64,000 nt of DNA from DAOUKH01 sp965261455 (GTDB lineage Bacteria; Chloroflexota; Dehalococcoidia; SHYB01). The notes below the pieces were generated by a model. It made no database searches. It saw only the letters and a list, made by a program, of their open reading frames with translations, and had not been told where the DNA came from. Made by a program: the position numbers and the translations under genes. Numbering within the stretch: position 1 is the first letter of the stretch; every line of letters starts with the position of its first letter. This document shows, piece by piece, positions 51,664 through 63,314 of this stretch. The DNA lies in contig OZ253453.1 in assembly GCA_965261455.1 (NCBI GenBank), positions 2,542,001-2,606,000 of the forward strand, written 5' to 3'.

Positions 51664-51689
51664 GGGTCGGTTCTACCGGGGAATCTTCT

Positions 51690-51827
51690 ATGCCAAAACG
51701 AACATATCAACCTAAGGCGCGCCGAAGAAAGCGCGTGCATGGGTTCCGGGCTCGGATGAGTGACCGACACGGCCGTGAGGTGCTGAAACGGCGTCGGCTG
51801 AAGGGCCGAGAGCGCCTGACCGTGTAG
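51690..51827 (+). CDS. rpmH: 50S ribosomal protein L34
   Basis: 45 residues, highly basic: MPKRTYQPKARRRKRVHGFR then ARMSDRHGREVLKRRRLKGR. This is the L34 signature with normal length. It is too short to be caught by simple length filters. It lies 11 bp before rnpA as in most bacteria, often near the origin, though no dnaA is present here. Confidence 0.97.
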   Translation: MPKRTYQPKARRRKRVHGFRARMSDRHGREVLKRRRLKGRERLTV

Positions 51828-51838
51828 CGTGGAGCCGC

Positions 51839-52192
51839 ATGCGCAAAGAGGCGCGGCTCAGAAAGGGCTCGGACTACGCGAGGGTGCGCCGACAAGGGCG
51901 CGGATGGTCGGGGCCTCTCCTTACACTACGGGCTCTCGCGAACGAAACAGAGTTTAGCCGCTTCGGCTTTCTGGTAAGCCGCCGCGTGGGAAAGGCGGTC
52001 GTAAGGAATCGGGTCAAGCGCCGCTTGAGAGAGATCGCGCGGCGCGCGCCGGTTGCTAAGGGGTGGGACCTCGTCTTCATTGCGCGCCCGGCAGCCGCCG
52101 ACGCCACCTTTCAAGCGATTGAGGCCGCCGCGAAGCATCTCCTGAAGCGCGGCAGGCTGTATGAGCCGGGTCCACGCAGAGACACAACATGA
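51839..52192 (+). CDS. rnpA: Ribonuclease P protein component
   Basis: 117 residues. Basic protein that assists RNase P RNA in trimming tRNA 5' leaders. KGSDYARVRRQGRGWSGPLL, FSRFGFLVSRRVGKAVVRNR and VKRRLREIARRAP carry the RNR motif (VGKAVVRNRVKRRLRE); DLVFIARPAAADATFQAIEA ends the fold. Overlaps yidD by 4 bp. Confidence 0.95.
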   Translation: MRKEARLRKGSDYARVRRQGRGWSGPLLTLRALANETEFSRFGFLVSRRVGKAVVRNRVKRRLREIARRAPVAKGWDLVFIARPAAADATFQAIEAAAKHLLKRGRLYEPGPRRDTT

Positions 52193-52398
52193 AGTCGATT
52201 GCGCTCTGGGGCATCAAGTTCTACCGCGCCGCCCTTTCGCCCTACTATCCGGGCGCGTGCCGCTACTCTCCTACGTGCTCGCACTACGGGGAGGAGGCGA
52301 TTACGCGCCACGGCTTTGTTCGAGGAGGCTGGCTGACGGTGCGGCGCCTCTCCCGCTGCGCTCCTTGGGGGGGCGCCGGGTCGGACCCCGTGCCCTGA
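52189..52398 (+). CDS. yidD: Membrane protein insertion efficiency factor YidD
   Basis: 69 residues. MKSIALWGIKFYRAALSPYY, PGACRYSPTCSHYGEEAITR and HGFVRGGWLTVRRLSRCAPW contain the three conserved Cys (CRYSPTCS, RC) of the family. Probably at the inner membrane face, near the insertase. Its start overlaps the rnpA stop. Confidence 0.95.
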   Translation: MKSIALWGIKFYRAALSPYYPGACRYSPTCSHYGEEAITRHGFVRGGWLTVRRLSRCAPWGGAGSDPVP

Positions 52399-52437
52399 GC
52401 TACAAGTGATTGCTATTCTGATTCCGTTGCCACGCTG

Positions 52438-53652
52438 ATGACCAAACTACGCGCTGCCGCGCGGGCGGCGCTCCAAGGCCCGCGCGCTGGGGGACGCCGA
52501 CCGCGAATCTTGGGATTCGCGACCTTGGCGTTGGTTACCCTGTTCCTCGTCTCCGCTTGCGCGGGCGGAGGCCTCGCCAGTGAGCAAGGCTGGTCGGCCC
52601 CCATCGTGTTGGACGGTAGGCTCTACTTGGGCAACCGTGACGGGCAAGTCCTCTCCTTTGAGGCGGCCCGGCTCGACAACGGCTTCCGAACGGGAGCGCA
52701 GCCGGTCAACTTGGACGAACCGGACGCGCCGGAGCACTACGAGGCGTTCAAGGAACTTTTTCAGGCCATTGACGATGAGGGCGAGAACAGTCTCGGCTTC
52801 TACGCCACGGCTTTGATCGTGGATAATCGCGTGATCATCGGCGGCCTGAACGGCAACCTTTACGCCCTCTCCCGCGAGGCCCTAGCCGAGGAGTGGCGGT
52901 TCCGGACTCGGCCCCATGGCGCCGACTTTGAAGTCGACGAGGGCCGGATCTTCGCCACGGCGGACGCTGAGGGCGGCCGCGTCTTCGTGGCCGACGAGGA
53001 GGGCTATGTCTACGCGGTGCGCTTGGACGACGGGGCCGAGATCTGGAAGAGCGTTACGGACGCTGAGCGCTTCTGGTCTGGGCCTGCCGTAGCCGACGGC
53101 GTGGTCTACATCGGCGGCATGGACCAGTCGGTGTACGCGCTCGACGCGGAGAACGGCGAGCTCAACTGGCGATTCGACGAGGCGGAGGGGGCGTTCGTGT
53201 CGACGCCGCTGGTGGTGGGCGACACGGTCTATATCGGCGCGTTCGACAACATGTTCTATGCGATAGACCGGCACACGGGCCGGATGAAGCATGCCTTAGA
53301 GGGGCGCGGCTGGTTCTGGAACGACGCGATCCATGTGGACGGGACGATCTTCGTGGGGGACTTGGGTGGGATGTTCTACGCGCTCGCCGCCGCCGACCTC
53401 TCGGTGAAGTGGCGCATCGAGCTCGCCGCGCCGGTACGGTCGAAAGCGGCGGTATACGAAGACAAGCTCTTCATCGCGGCGCGCAACGGACAGATCACCA
53501 CCGTGGACATGGAGAGTGGAAACTTCGTCTCGCCAAGGATTCCGGCGATCGGGAAGCGCGTGCTGGCCGACCTCTTAGTGGCGGAGGGCGCGCTCTACGT
53601 GCGCGACGATGATCAACGCCTTCACCGGTTCGACTTGGACCGGGAGCAATAG
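52438..53652 (+). CDS. PQQ-type beta-propeller lipoprotein between yidD and yidC
   Basis: 404 residues. A basic N-terminus and hydrophobic stretch end in the lipobox FLVSACAGGG. The body is a WD/PQQ-like propeller with repeats such as PIVLDGRLYLGNRDGQVLSF, GRVFVADEEGYVYAVRLDDG, DGVVYIGGMDQSVYALDAEN, VGDTVYIGAFDNMFYAIDRH and DGTIFVGDLGGMFYALAAAD, giving six or seven blades. BamB of the outer-membrane assembly machine looks similar, but homology is only at fold level. It lies 5 bp before yidC, so it is expressed with the insertase. A role in assisting envelope protein assembly is an inference. Confidence 0.8.
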   Translation: MTKLRAAARAALQGPRAGGRRPRILGFATLALVTLFLVSACAGGGLASEQGWSAPIVLDGRLYLGNRDGQVLSFEAARLDNGFRTGAQPVNLDEPDAPEHYEAFKELFQAIDDEGENSLGFYATALIVDNRVIIGGLNGNLYALSREALAEEWRFRTRPHGADFEVDEGRIFATADAEGGRVFVADEEGYVYAVRLDDGAEIWKSVTDAERFWSGPAVADGVVYIGGMDQSVYALDAENGELNWRFDEAEGAFVSTPLVVGDTVYIGAFDNMFYAIDRHTGRMKHALEGRGWFWNDAIHVDGTIFVGDLGGMFYALAAADLSVKWRIELAAPVRSKAAVYEDKLFIAARNGQITTVDMESGNFVSPRIPAIGKRVLADLLVAEGALYVRDDDQRLHRFDLDREQ

Positions 53653-53657
53653 CCGGC

Positions 53658-54743
53658 GTGGAAATCTTCAGCTTCATATGGAACGAAGGCCTGGTCAGGC
53701 CGTTGATGAACGGCCTCGTCTTGTTCTACGGGCTACTCTTCGGCAACCTCGGCCTCTCGATCCTGGCGATTACGCTGATCACGCGGCTCATTCTGTATCC
53801 GCTCACGATCAAGCAACTGCGTTCGACGCGGGCAATGACGCAGCTCCAGCCGAAGATGAAGGAGATGCAGGAGCGGTACAAGAACGACAAGACGCGCCTC
53901 CAACGCGAGCAGATGAAGCTGTTCAAGGAAGCCGGCGTCAACCCGCTCGGCTGCCTGGGCCCAATCTTCCTCCAACTGCCCATCTTCATTGCGCTGTTCT
54001 ATGCCTTGCGCAACGTGCTGGCCGACACGCCGGAGAGCCTTGTCAACCTGTCGCAGAATCTCTATGCGGGCCTGCCCTTCGGAAACGGAGCGGCGCCGAT
54101 CGAGCAAGCATTTCTCGGGATGGACTTGGGAGCACTGGTCTCGGCGAACCCGTCGGGCTACGCCTTCATCCTGCCCCTGGTGGTGGGAGGGAGCACGTGG
54201 CTCGTGCAGAAGGCCACCACGACTCCCACCGTCGACCCGCAACAGCAGTCCACCCAGCGCATGCTGCAATGGATGATGCCGATCATGCTCGGCTTCTTCA
54301 CGCTGAGCTTCCCTGCCGGCCTGGCCGTTTACTGGATTGCCTCGAACTTGGTCAGCCTTGTGCTTCAGATCCGCACGATGGGGGGTCTCGGCGGCCTCGC
54401 GCCGGCGAGTTCGCCCGCACCTGCGCCGACCCCCGCCGTCGAGGGTACCGTCGTCCGGGCCGGCGAGGCGTCCGCGGATGGTGGGGAGGGTGTCGGAGGA
54501 TTCTTGAAGAAGGTCTTCTTAGGAACTCAACCCGCCGCCGGACCTCAGGCGGAGGCGGGCGCTCCGGACCCGAAAGAGGGATCCGACGAGAGCGCCCCGC
54601 CCGCGAGACCGGCGGCGGCGGAAAGGAGTGTGCAAGATGGCGGAAATCGAAACGACGGGCAAAACCGTCGAGGAGGCCGTCCAAAAAGCACTCGATCAAC
54701 TCGGCGTGGACCGCGACGACGTGGAGGTCGAGGTCCTCGATGA
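53658..54743 (+). CDS. yidC: Membrane protein insertase YidC/Oxa1
   Basis: 361 residues from GTG, the short monoderm-type without the large periplasmic domain. Helices around LVLFYGLLFGNLGLSILAIT, with the conserved groove Arg in LITRLILYPL; KMKEMQERYKNDKTRLQREQ is the coiled coil; NPLGCLGPIFLQLPIFIALF, IMLGFFTLSFPAGLAVYWIA and SNLVSLVLQIRTM complete the core. The tail from about residue 255 is disordered and ends strongly basic (NRRGGRPKSTRSTRRGPRRR). The last 107 bp overlap jag in another frame; basic tails of YidC homologues bind ribosomes, so the overlap may be functional. Confidence 0.93.
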   Translation: MEIFSFIWNEGLVRPLMNGLVLFYGLLFGNLGLSILAITLITRLILYPLTIKQLRSTRAMTQLQPKMKEMQERYKNDKTRLQREQMKLFKEAGVNPLGCLGPIFLQLPIFIALFYALRNVLADTPESLVNLSQNLYAGLPFGNGAAPIEQAFLGMDLGALVSANPSGYAFILPLVVGGSTWLVQKATTTPTVDPQQQSTQRMLQWMMPIMLGFFTLSFPAGLAVYWIASNLVSLVLQIRTMGGLGGLAPASSPAPAPTPAVEGTVVRAGEASADGGEGVGGFLKKVFLGTQPAAGPQAEAGAPDPKEGSDESAPPARPAAAERSVQDGGNRNDGQNRRGGRPKSTRSTRRGPRRRGGRGPR

Positions 54744-55338
54744 AGGCCGTGGCGGTATTCTCGGCATCGGTTCGGCGGAGGCGAAGGTCCGGGTCGAACT
54801 TCTCCACGGAGACGTCGTCGATCTCTCCAAGGAGACGTTAGAGACTCTGTTGCGGGGGATGGGAGTGCAGGCGACGGTGGACCTGCCCCAAACGCCTCCC
54901 AAGATGGAGGAGGGCGAGACCCCGGGCCCGGCGTTCACCATCGACGGCGAGGACGCTGGCCTGCTGATCGGGCGGCACGGCGAAACGCTGAACGCTCTCC
55001 ATCTCATGCTCAACTCTCTGATGAGCCGGAAGGTGAAGACGCGGGTCAACGCCACCATCGACATCGAGGGCTACCGCGAGCGGCGCTACGAGACGCTGCG
55101 TGCCATGGGGGCCCGGCTCGCGGAGCGGGTAGCCTCCACGGGGCGCACGTTCTCGATGGAGCCAATGCCCGCCCGGGAGCGCCGCATCGTGCACCTAGCG
55201 CTGTCCAAACATCCCCGCGTCAGCACCGAGAGCGTCGGCGAGGGCGATGCCCGGAAGGTGACCATCGTGCCCAAGCGGGGAGGAGGCGGAGGCCGTCGCC
55301 GTCCCCCGCACGACCGGGCCCTTGACCCGATGGACTAG
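54637..55338 (+). CDS. jag: RNA-binding protein Jag/KhpB
   Basis: 233 residues from ATG 54637, preceded by AAAGGAG. Jag_N domain KTVEEAVQKALDQLGVDRDD with GRGGILGIGSAEAKVRVE, then a type II KH domain GLLIGRHGETLNALHLMLN, and an R3H domain (SMEPMPARERRIVHLALSKH, RVSTESVGEGDARKVTIVPK). The tail is Arg/Gly rich. KhpB acts with KhpA as an RNA chaperone linked to cell division and lies after yidC in many bacteria. Its start lies inside yidC. Confidence 0.95.
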   Translation: MAEIETTGKTVEEAVQKALDQLGVDRDDVEVEVLDEGRGGILGIGSAEAKVRVELLHGDVVDLSKETLETLLRGMGVQATVDLPQTPPKMEEGETPGPAFTIDGEDAGLLIGRHGETLNALHLMLNSLMSRKVKTRVNATIDIEGYRERRYETLRAMGARLAERVASTGRTFSMEPMPARERRIVHLALSKHPRVSTESVGEGDARKVTIVPKRGGGGGRRRPPHDRALDPMD

Positions 55339-55369
55339 CGCGTCGGCCCCGAAGACCGCGGAGTCAGGA

Positions 55370-58657
<3,288 letters not shown>

Positions 58658-58737
58658 GGCGCGCGCGGTCGCTGTCGGCGATTGACGGTGCGCTCAGCAA
58701 GGTTCTCAATAGTGGAGCGACGCCAGGGGCTAAGCAT

Positions 58738-58968
58738 ATGGTTGCGCCGCGACAGAAATTCTCCAGCCGCGCCTCGCCGGAGTTGCTGGCCGCCCTGCGA
58801 GACATCGCCCGCAGGGAAGGCCGTCATTTCCAGGCAGTGCTGGAAGATGCCCTGAAGCAATATATCGAGAACCACGCCCGTCAAAGGCCCCGCGCCTCGG
58901 TTAAGGCCCATTTCGAGGCCAGCGTCGAGAGGAATCGCCGCCTGGGTGAATTGCTGGCCGAGCCCTAA
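58738..58968 (+). CDS. Small antitoxin-like DNA-binding protein
   Basis: 76 residues. RASPELLAALRDIARREGRH, then FQAVLEDALKQYIENH and a charged tail ending LGELLAEP. The beta-strand followed by two helices recalls ribbon-helix-helix or similar antitoxins, which usually pair with a toxin; no toxin gene follows (polA begins 122 bp on), so it is an orphan. Function not established. Confidence 0.55.
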   Translation: MVAPRQKFSSRASPELLAALRDIARREGRHFQAVLEDALKQYIENHARQRPRASVKAHFEASVERNRRLGELLAEP

Positions 58969-59090
58969 TGCCGAGGCTTCTGTAGGCTGGCGAGGCGTCC
59001 TGCCAGGCGCCGCGCCGCTGCTATAATCCGCGCAACTCCCCTTTGCCCCGCGCTTCCTCTGGACGGCGGAGCGCGCCGCGCTGAAGACCT

Positions 59091-61850
59091 GTGACGGAAG
59101 AGCAGTCCGCCCTCATCCCCAACCGGCCGGTGTTCATGGCCATCGATGGGCACTCGGTGGTCTACCGCGCCTATTTCGCGCTGGCGGGCGCGCAGCTCAA
59201 CTTGAGCCTGCGTTCGACGGGTGAGCCGACCGGGGCCGTCTTCAACTTCGTCAACATGTTCATCAAGGCGTGGCGCGACGTGGACCCCGACTACTGGGCG
59301 ATCGCGTTCGACACGTCGAAGCCCACTTTCCGCGACGAGATGTACGACGCGTACAAGGCGGGGCGAGCCAAGATGCCCGACGAGCTGCAGAGCCAGATCG
59401 TCTGGGTGCGGCAGGTCGTCAAGGCGCTCAGCGTGCCGGTGCTGGAGTACGACGGCTTCGAGGCCGATGACATCATCGGCACACTGGCCCGGCGGGCCAC
59501 GGAGCGGGGCATGGACACGGTCATCGTGACCGGTGACACCGATCTCACGCAGCTTGTGACCCCGCACGTCCGGCTGCGCTATCAGTCGTTTCGCGGTCGG
59601 TCGGACACCTCGGTCTACGACGTGGCCAAGGTCCGTGAGCGGTACGGTCTCGAACCGCCGCAGATTGTCGATTTCAAGGCGCTGACCGGCGACACGTCGG
59701 ACAACATTCCCGGCGTGCCCGGCGTCGGCGGCAAGACGGCGACGGCGCTGCTGCAGAAGCACGGCAGCGTAGCGGGGATCTTCGAGCGCATCGACGAGGT
59801 CGAGGTTCCCCGCATGAAGAAAATCCGTGAAGTGCTGCTGGAGAACCGCGAGCAGTTGGAGTTGAGCCGGGCCCTTGTCGAGATCGAGGCCAACGTGCCC
59901 ATCGAGTTCGACTTCGAGGCAGCGAAGACGCACGACTTCGACCGGAATGCTGTGATCGAAACCTTCCGCGAGCTTGAGTTCAACAGCCTGATCGCACGGC
60001 TGCCGGGGCTGCCGCAAAACGCGATGGGCGAGGCCGCCCCAAGCGAGACGGGCGGTGATACCGACTACCGCCTGGTGGATGACGACGGGGCGCTGGGCGC
60101 GCTTCTCGCGGAGATCGCCGCGGCGGGCCGCTTTGCCCTCGACGTCCGCGGCACGAGCCCCGCGCCCATGATGGCCGACCTGGTGGGTCTGGCGGTTGCC
60201 ACCGCGGAGGGGAAGGCGGCGTACATTCCCTTGGGGCACGCCGCGGGGAAGCAGCTCGACGCCGCCGGGGCGCTGGAGGGCTTGCGTCCGGTGTTCGAGG
60301 ACGAGGACATCGACAAGATCACCCACAACGGCAAATACGACACGATCTTGCTGGCGCGGAATGGCGTCGAGCTGCGGGGTCTTAAGTCGGACGTCACTAT
60401 CGCGGCGTACCTGCTCGGCTCGAAGGCGCTGACGGTGAAGGCGCAGGCCTTCGAGCGGCTCAGCGCCGAGATTCTCGGCGACGCCGACGTGCTCGGCACG
60501 GGGGTGAAAGCCACGCCGGTGCGCAACGCGCCGATCGCCGACGCGGCCCACCTCGCCTGTGCCTCGGCGGACTTCACGGGACGGCTGTGGCCGGTCTACG
60601 AGCAGGAACTCGCCGCGCAGGGCATGTTGGGGCTGCTGACCGACTTGGAACTCGAACTTCTGCCCGTGCTCGCCCGAATGGAGCGCGCCGGCGTGGCCAT
60701 CGACGTCGACCTGCTGCATGGTATGTCGCGCGAGATGGGCGGGTGGATCGAGGGCATCGAGCGCGGGGCCTACGACAGCGTGGGCCATACGTTTAAGATC
60801 AACTCGCCGAAGGAGCTTTCGAAGCTGCTCTTCGAGGAGATCGGGCTCAAGGGGACAAAGCGGACGAAGCAGGGCTACTCGACCGATGCGGCGACGCTGG
60901 AGTGGCTGCGTGGGCAGCATCCCGTCATCGAACACATCCTTGAGTACCGGCAGATCAGCAAGCTGAAGTCCACCTACGTGGACGCTCTTCCCGAGATGGT
61001 CGCGCCGTCGACTGGGCGGGTGCATACGACCTATAGCCAGACGGTCGCCGCCACGGGGCGACTCTCGTCGAGCGATCCCAACCTGCAAAACATCCCCGTG
61101 CGCACCGACCTCGGCAAGCGGGTGCGCGACGCCTTCATCGCGGAGCCGGGCTCGGGCTGGCTGCTCCTGTCGGCGGACTACTCGCAGATCGAGCTGCGTA
61201 TCCTGGCGCACGTGACCGAGGACGCCGGCCTGATCGAGGCGTTCCGGCGCGACGAAGACATCCACGCCTCGACCGCCTCCCGCGTCTTCGACGTACCTCT
61301 GAGCGAGGTGACGGAGGACCAGCGCCGCTTCGCCAAGGTGGTGAACTTCGGCCTCGCCTACGGCATGGGCGAGTTCGGGCTGGCCAGCCGCGCCGACATC
61401 AGCCGCGAGGAAGCGGACGCGATCATGGGCGAGTACTTCAGGAAGTACCCCGGCATCGCGCAGTATCTCGACGACGCGCGGGCGAAGGTGCGCGAGCAGG
61501 GCTATGTAGAGACCCTACTCGGCCGCCGCCGGTACATTCCCGAGATCAGCGCGCCCAACCACCAGTTGCGGCAGGCGGGCGAGCGGATGGCGATCAACCA
61601 CCCGATCCAGGGCGCCGCCGCCGACGTGATCAAGATCGGCATGGTCAACCTCCAGCGCCGGATGGACGAGGCTACGCTGGAGGCCCGCATGCTCCTGCAG
61701 GTCCACGACGAACTCATCTTCGAATCGCCGCCGGACGAGATGGAGACGCTGATCGGGCTGGTGCTGGAAGTCATGCCCGCAGCGATGGACCTGCTCGTGC
61801 CGCTCAAGGTGGACTTGAAGCAGGGCCGCTCCTGGGGCGAGATGGCGTAG
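59091..61850 (+). CDS. polA: DNA polymerase I, probably without proofreading
   Basis: 919 residues from GTG. Residues 1-310 form the 5'-3' exonuclease (FMAIDGHSVVYRAYFALAGA, YDGFEADDIIGTLARRATER, VTGDTDLTQLV, DNIPGVPGVGGKTATALLQK). The middle domain keeps the fold of the 3'-5' exonuclease, but Exo I reads ALDVRGTS (Asp kept, Glu lost) and Exo III reads LACASADFT (Tyr and Asp lost), so proofreading is likely inactive, as in Taq. The polymerase domain is intact: TGRLSSSDPNLQNIPVRTDL, LSADYSQIELRILAHVTED, AKVVNFGLAYGMGEFGLA, and QVHDELIFESP. Repair and Okazaki fragment processing. Confidence 0.96.
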   Translation: MTEEQSALIPNRPVFMAIDGHSVVYRAYFALAGAQLNLSLRSTGEPTGAVFNFVNMFIKAWRDVDPDYWAIAFDTSKPTFRDEMYDAYKAGRAKMPDELQSQIVWVRQVVKALSVPVLEYDGFEADDIIGTLARRATERGMDTVIVTGDTDLTQLVTPHVRLRYQSFRGRSDTSVYDVAKVRERYGLEPPQIVDFKALTGDTSDNIPGVPGVGGKTATALLQKHGSVAGIFERIDEVEVPRMKKIREVLLENREQLELSRALVEIEANVPIEFDFEAAKTHDFDRNAVIETFRELEFNSLIARLPGLPQNAMGEAAPSETGGDTDYRLVDDDGALGALLAEIAAAGRFALDVRGTSPAPMMADLVGLAVATAEGKAAYIPLGHAAGKQLDAAGALEGLRPVFEDEDIDKITHNGKYDTILLARNGVELRGLKSDVTIAAYLLGSKALTVKAQAFERLSAEILGDADVLGTGVKATPVRNAPIADAAHLACASADFTGRLWPVYEQELAAQGMLGLLTDLELELLPVLARMERAGVAIDVDLLHGMSREMGGWIEGIERGAYDSVGHTFKINSPKELSKLLFEEIGLKGTKRTKQGYSTDAATLEWLRGQHPVIEHILEYRQISKLKSTYVDALPEMVAPSTGRVHTTYSQTVAATGRLSSSDPNLQNIPVRTDLGKRVRDAFIAEPGSGWLLLSADYSQIELRILAHVTEDAGLIEAFRRDEDIHASTASRVFDVPLSEVTEDQRRFAKVVNFGLAYGMGEFGLASRADISREEADAIMGEYFRKYPGIAQYLDDARAKVREQGYVETLLGRRRYIPEISAPNHQLRQAGERMAINHPIQGAAADVIKIGMVNLQRRMDEATLEARMLLQVHDELIFESPPDEMETLIGLVLEVMPAAMDLLVPLKVDLKQGRSWGEMA

Positions 61851-61946
61851 GGCGGCGCCCGCCGTGTGTGGGCGGGCGTGGGGTTGGTCGGCATTGAGCG
61901 CCCTTGGCGGTTGTCAGGCGGCCCCTCGCCTCAATCCTCTCCCGGT

Positions 61947-62124
61947 GGAGACCTTTGCGTTAACTCGGCGGGCGGGCTTCAGCAAGGTCGCGCGGCCCCC
62001 GCCTCCCCCCACCCTCACCCCAACCCTCTCCCAGCGGGAGAGGGAGTAAGACCCCGCGCCGCCTCCCTTTCCCAAGGCCAGCGGGCGGCGTTCTTCCCCT
62101 CGACGGAGTTTTGCAAGGATCTCC
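61947..62124. repeat. MITE-like element, 178 bp
   Basis: Ends GGAGACCTTTGCGTTAAC and GTTTTGCAAGGATCTCC. Internal GGCTTCAGCAAGGTCGCGCG, hairpin CCCTCTCCCAGCGGGAGAGG and TAAGACCCCGCGCCGCCTCC. It is the uninterrupted form of the element split by IS110 at 8.4-9.7 kb. It fills the polA-amidohydrolase gap. Confidence 0.85.
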
Positions 62125-62147
62125 GGTGGGAGAGGAGGTTGAGGGGT

Positions 62148-63285
62148 CTAGTCGCCGAGGTGGTAGAGGTTGCGGGCGTTGCCGACGAGGACCTTGTACC
62201 GGTCTTCCTCGCTCCAGCCGGCGGTGGCGCGCTCGATGTACATCTGCGAGTTGGGGTAGGTGCAGGTGGGATGGGGGAAGTCGGACTCCCACATGATGTT
62301 CTCGACGCCGATGATGTCGCGCTGGGCCGGGCCGTTCTCCTCGAACCAGAAGTTGACGTAGCACTGGCGGTGGAAGTACTCGCTCGGCTTCAGGGGCATG
62401 CCGATGCGGGCTAGGGCTTGCTGCTGGTGCTGGTGGTCCGACACTTCGAGCAGATAGGGCACCCAGCCGATGCCGCTCTCCGACGAGACGAACTTGACGC
62501 CGGGGAAGCGCTCCAGGATGTTGGAGAATGAGGATGGTGCTCATCACCTGGATGTTGGCCGAGATGGTCTTCACCGAGCCCTCGGCGCTGCCGAAGAGGC
62601 GGTGCTGACCCTCCCAGCGCCCGGTGTCGGTAATGCCCATGCTGCCGCCGGAGCCGATGTGCAGGTTCACCGACAGCCCGGTCTCCTGAGCCGCGGCCCA
62701 TAGAGGGTCCCAGTAGGGGTCGGCGATGTGGGGGTAGCCGAACTGTTGTGGGAAGGCGAAGGTGAGGCCGTTCATGCCCATCCGCTTGCCGCGGTAGGCC
62801 TCCTCGACGGCGAGGTTGACGTCCCACATGGGCACCTGGGTGAGGGTGATGAAGCGCCCCGGATAGGGCGTGCTCCACTCCTCGACCTGGTAGTCGTTGT
62901 AGGCGCGGATCGCCTCGATGCGGTACTCCTCTTCGAACTCGGGGTTGCTGAAGGTGTTGCCGGCCACGCCGCTGATGTTGGAGAAGAAGGTGTGGACGTC
63001 GACGCCGTCGGCCTCCATGGCCTTGATGCGCTCCGAGGGGACGTAGGTGCAGACGGGGACTTCGTCCCAGGTCTTGGGGTGGACGGTGCGGTCGGGCATC
63101 GCCCCGTTGACGGTGCCGATGCCGTTGGGCCGGCGGAGGTGTCCGTGGATATACCAGTTATCGGTGCCGTCGTCGTCGCGGCGGAGGTGCGGGATGTCGT
63201 CGCCCCACTTCTTCGACATGCGGGAGGTCCAGGCGTCGGGCGCCTCCTGCAGGTGGTCGTCGGTGGAGATGACGCGGTACTCCAT
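62148..63285 (-). CDS. Amidohydrolase_2 family hydrolase, frameshifted
   Basis: Paralogue of the gene at 33989-35089. The N-terminal part from ATG 63285 reads VISTDDHLQEAPDAWTSRMS (metal D-x-H), HTFFSNISGVAG, YNDYQVEEWSTPYPGRF, VNLHIGSGGSMG and ISANIQVMSTILI. At about 62526-62529 the frame shifts by one base; the family continues in another frame with SNILERFPGVKFVSSESGIG, then WVPYLLEV, YFHRQCYVNFWFEENGPAQR, IMWESDFPHPTCTYPNSQ (final metal Asp) and ends NARNLYHLGD. If joined, about 379 residues of normal length. Decay or indel error. It is 29 bp downstream of a flavin monooxygenase gene, the same pairing of families as at 34-37.7 kb. Confidence 0.85.
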
Positions 63286-63314
63286 GGCTTGCCTCCGTTC
63301 CTGCGCAAGGCCTC

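Noticed and set aside
58965..61265. Open frame of 766 codons on the minus strand
   Set aside because: Antisense of polA; no recognisable domain, and the polA motifs are all on the plus strand.
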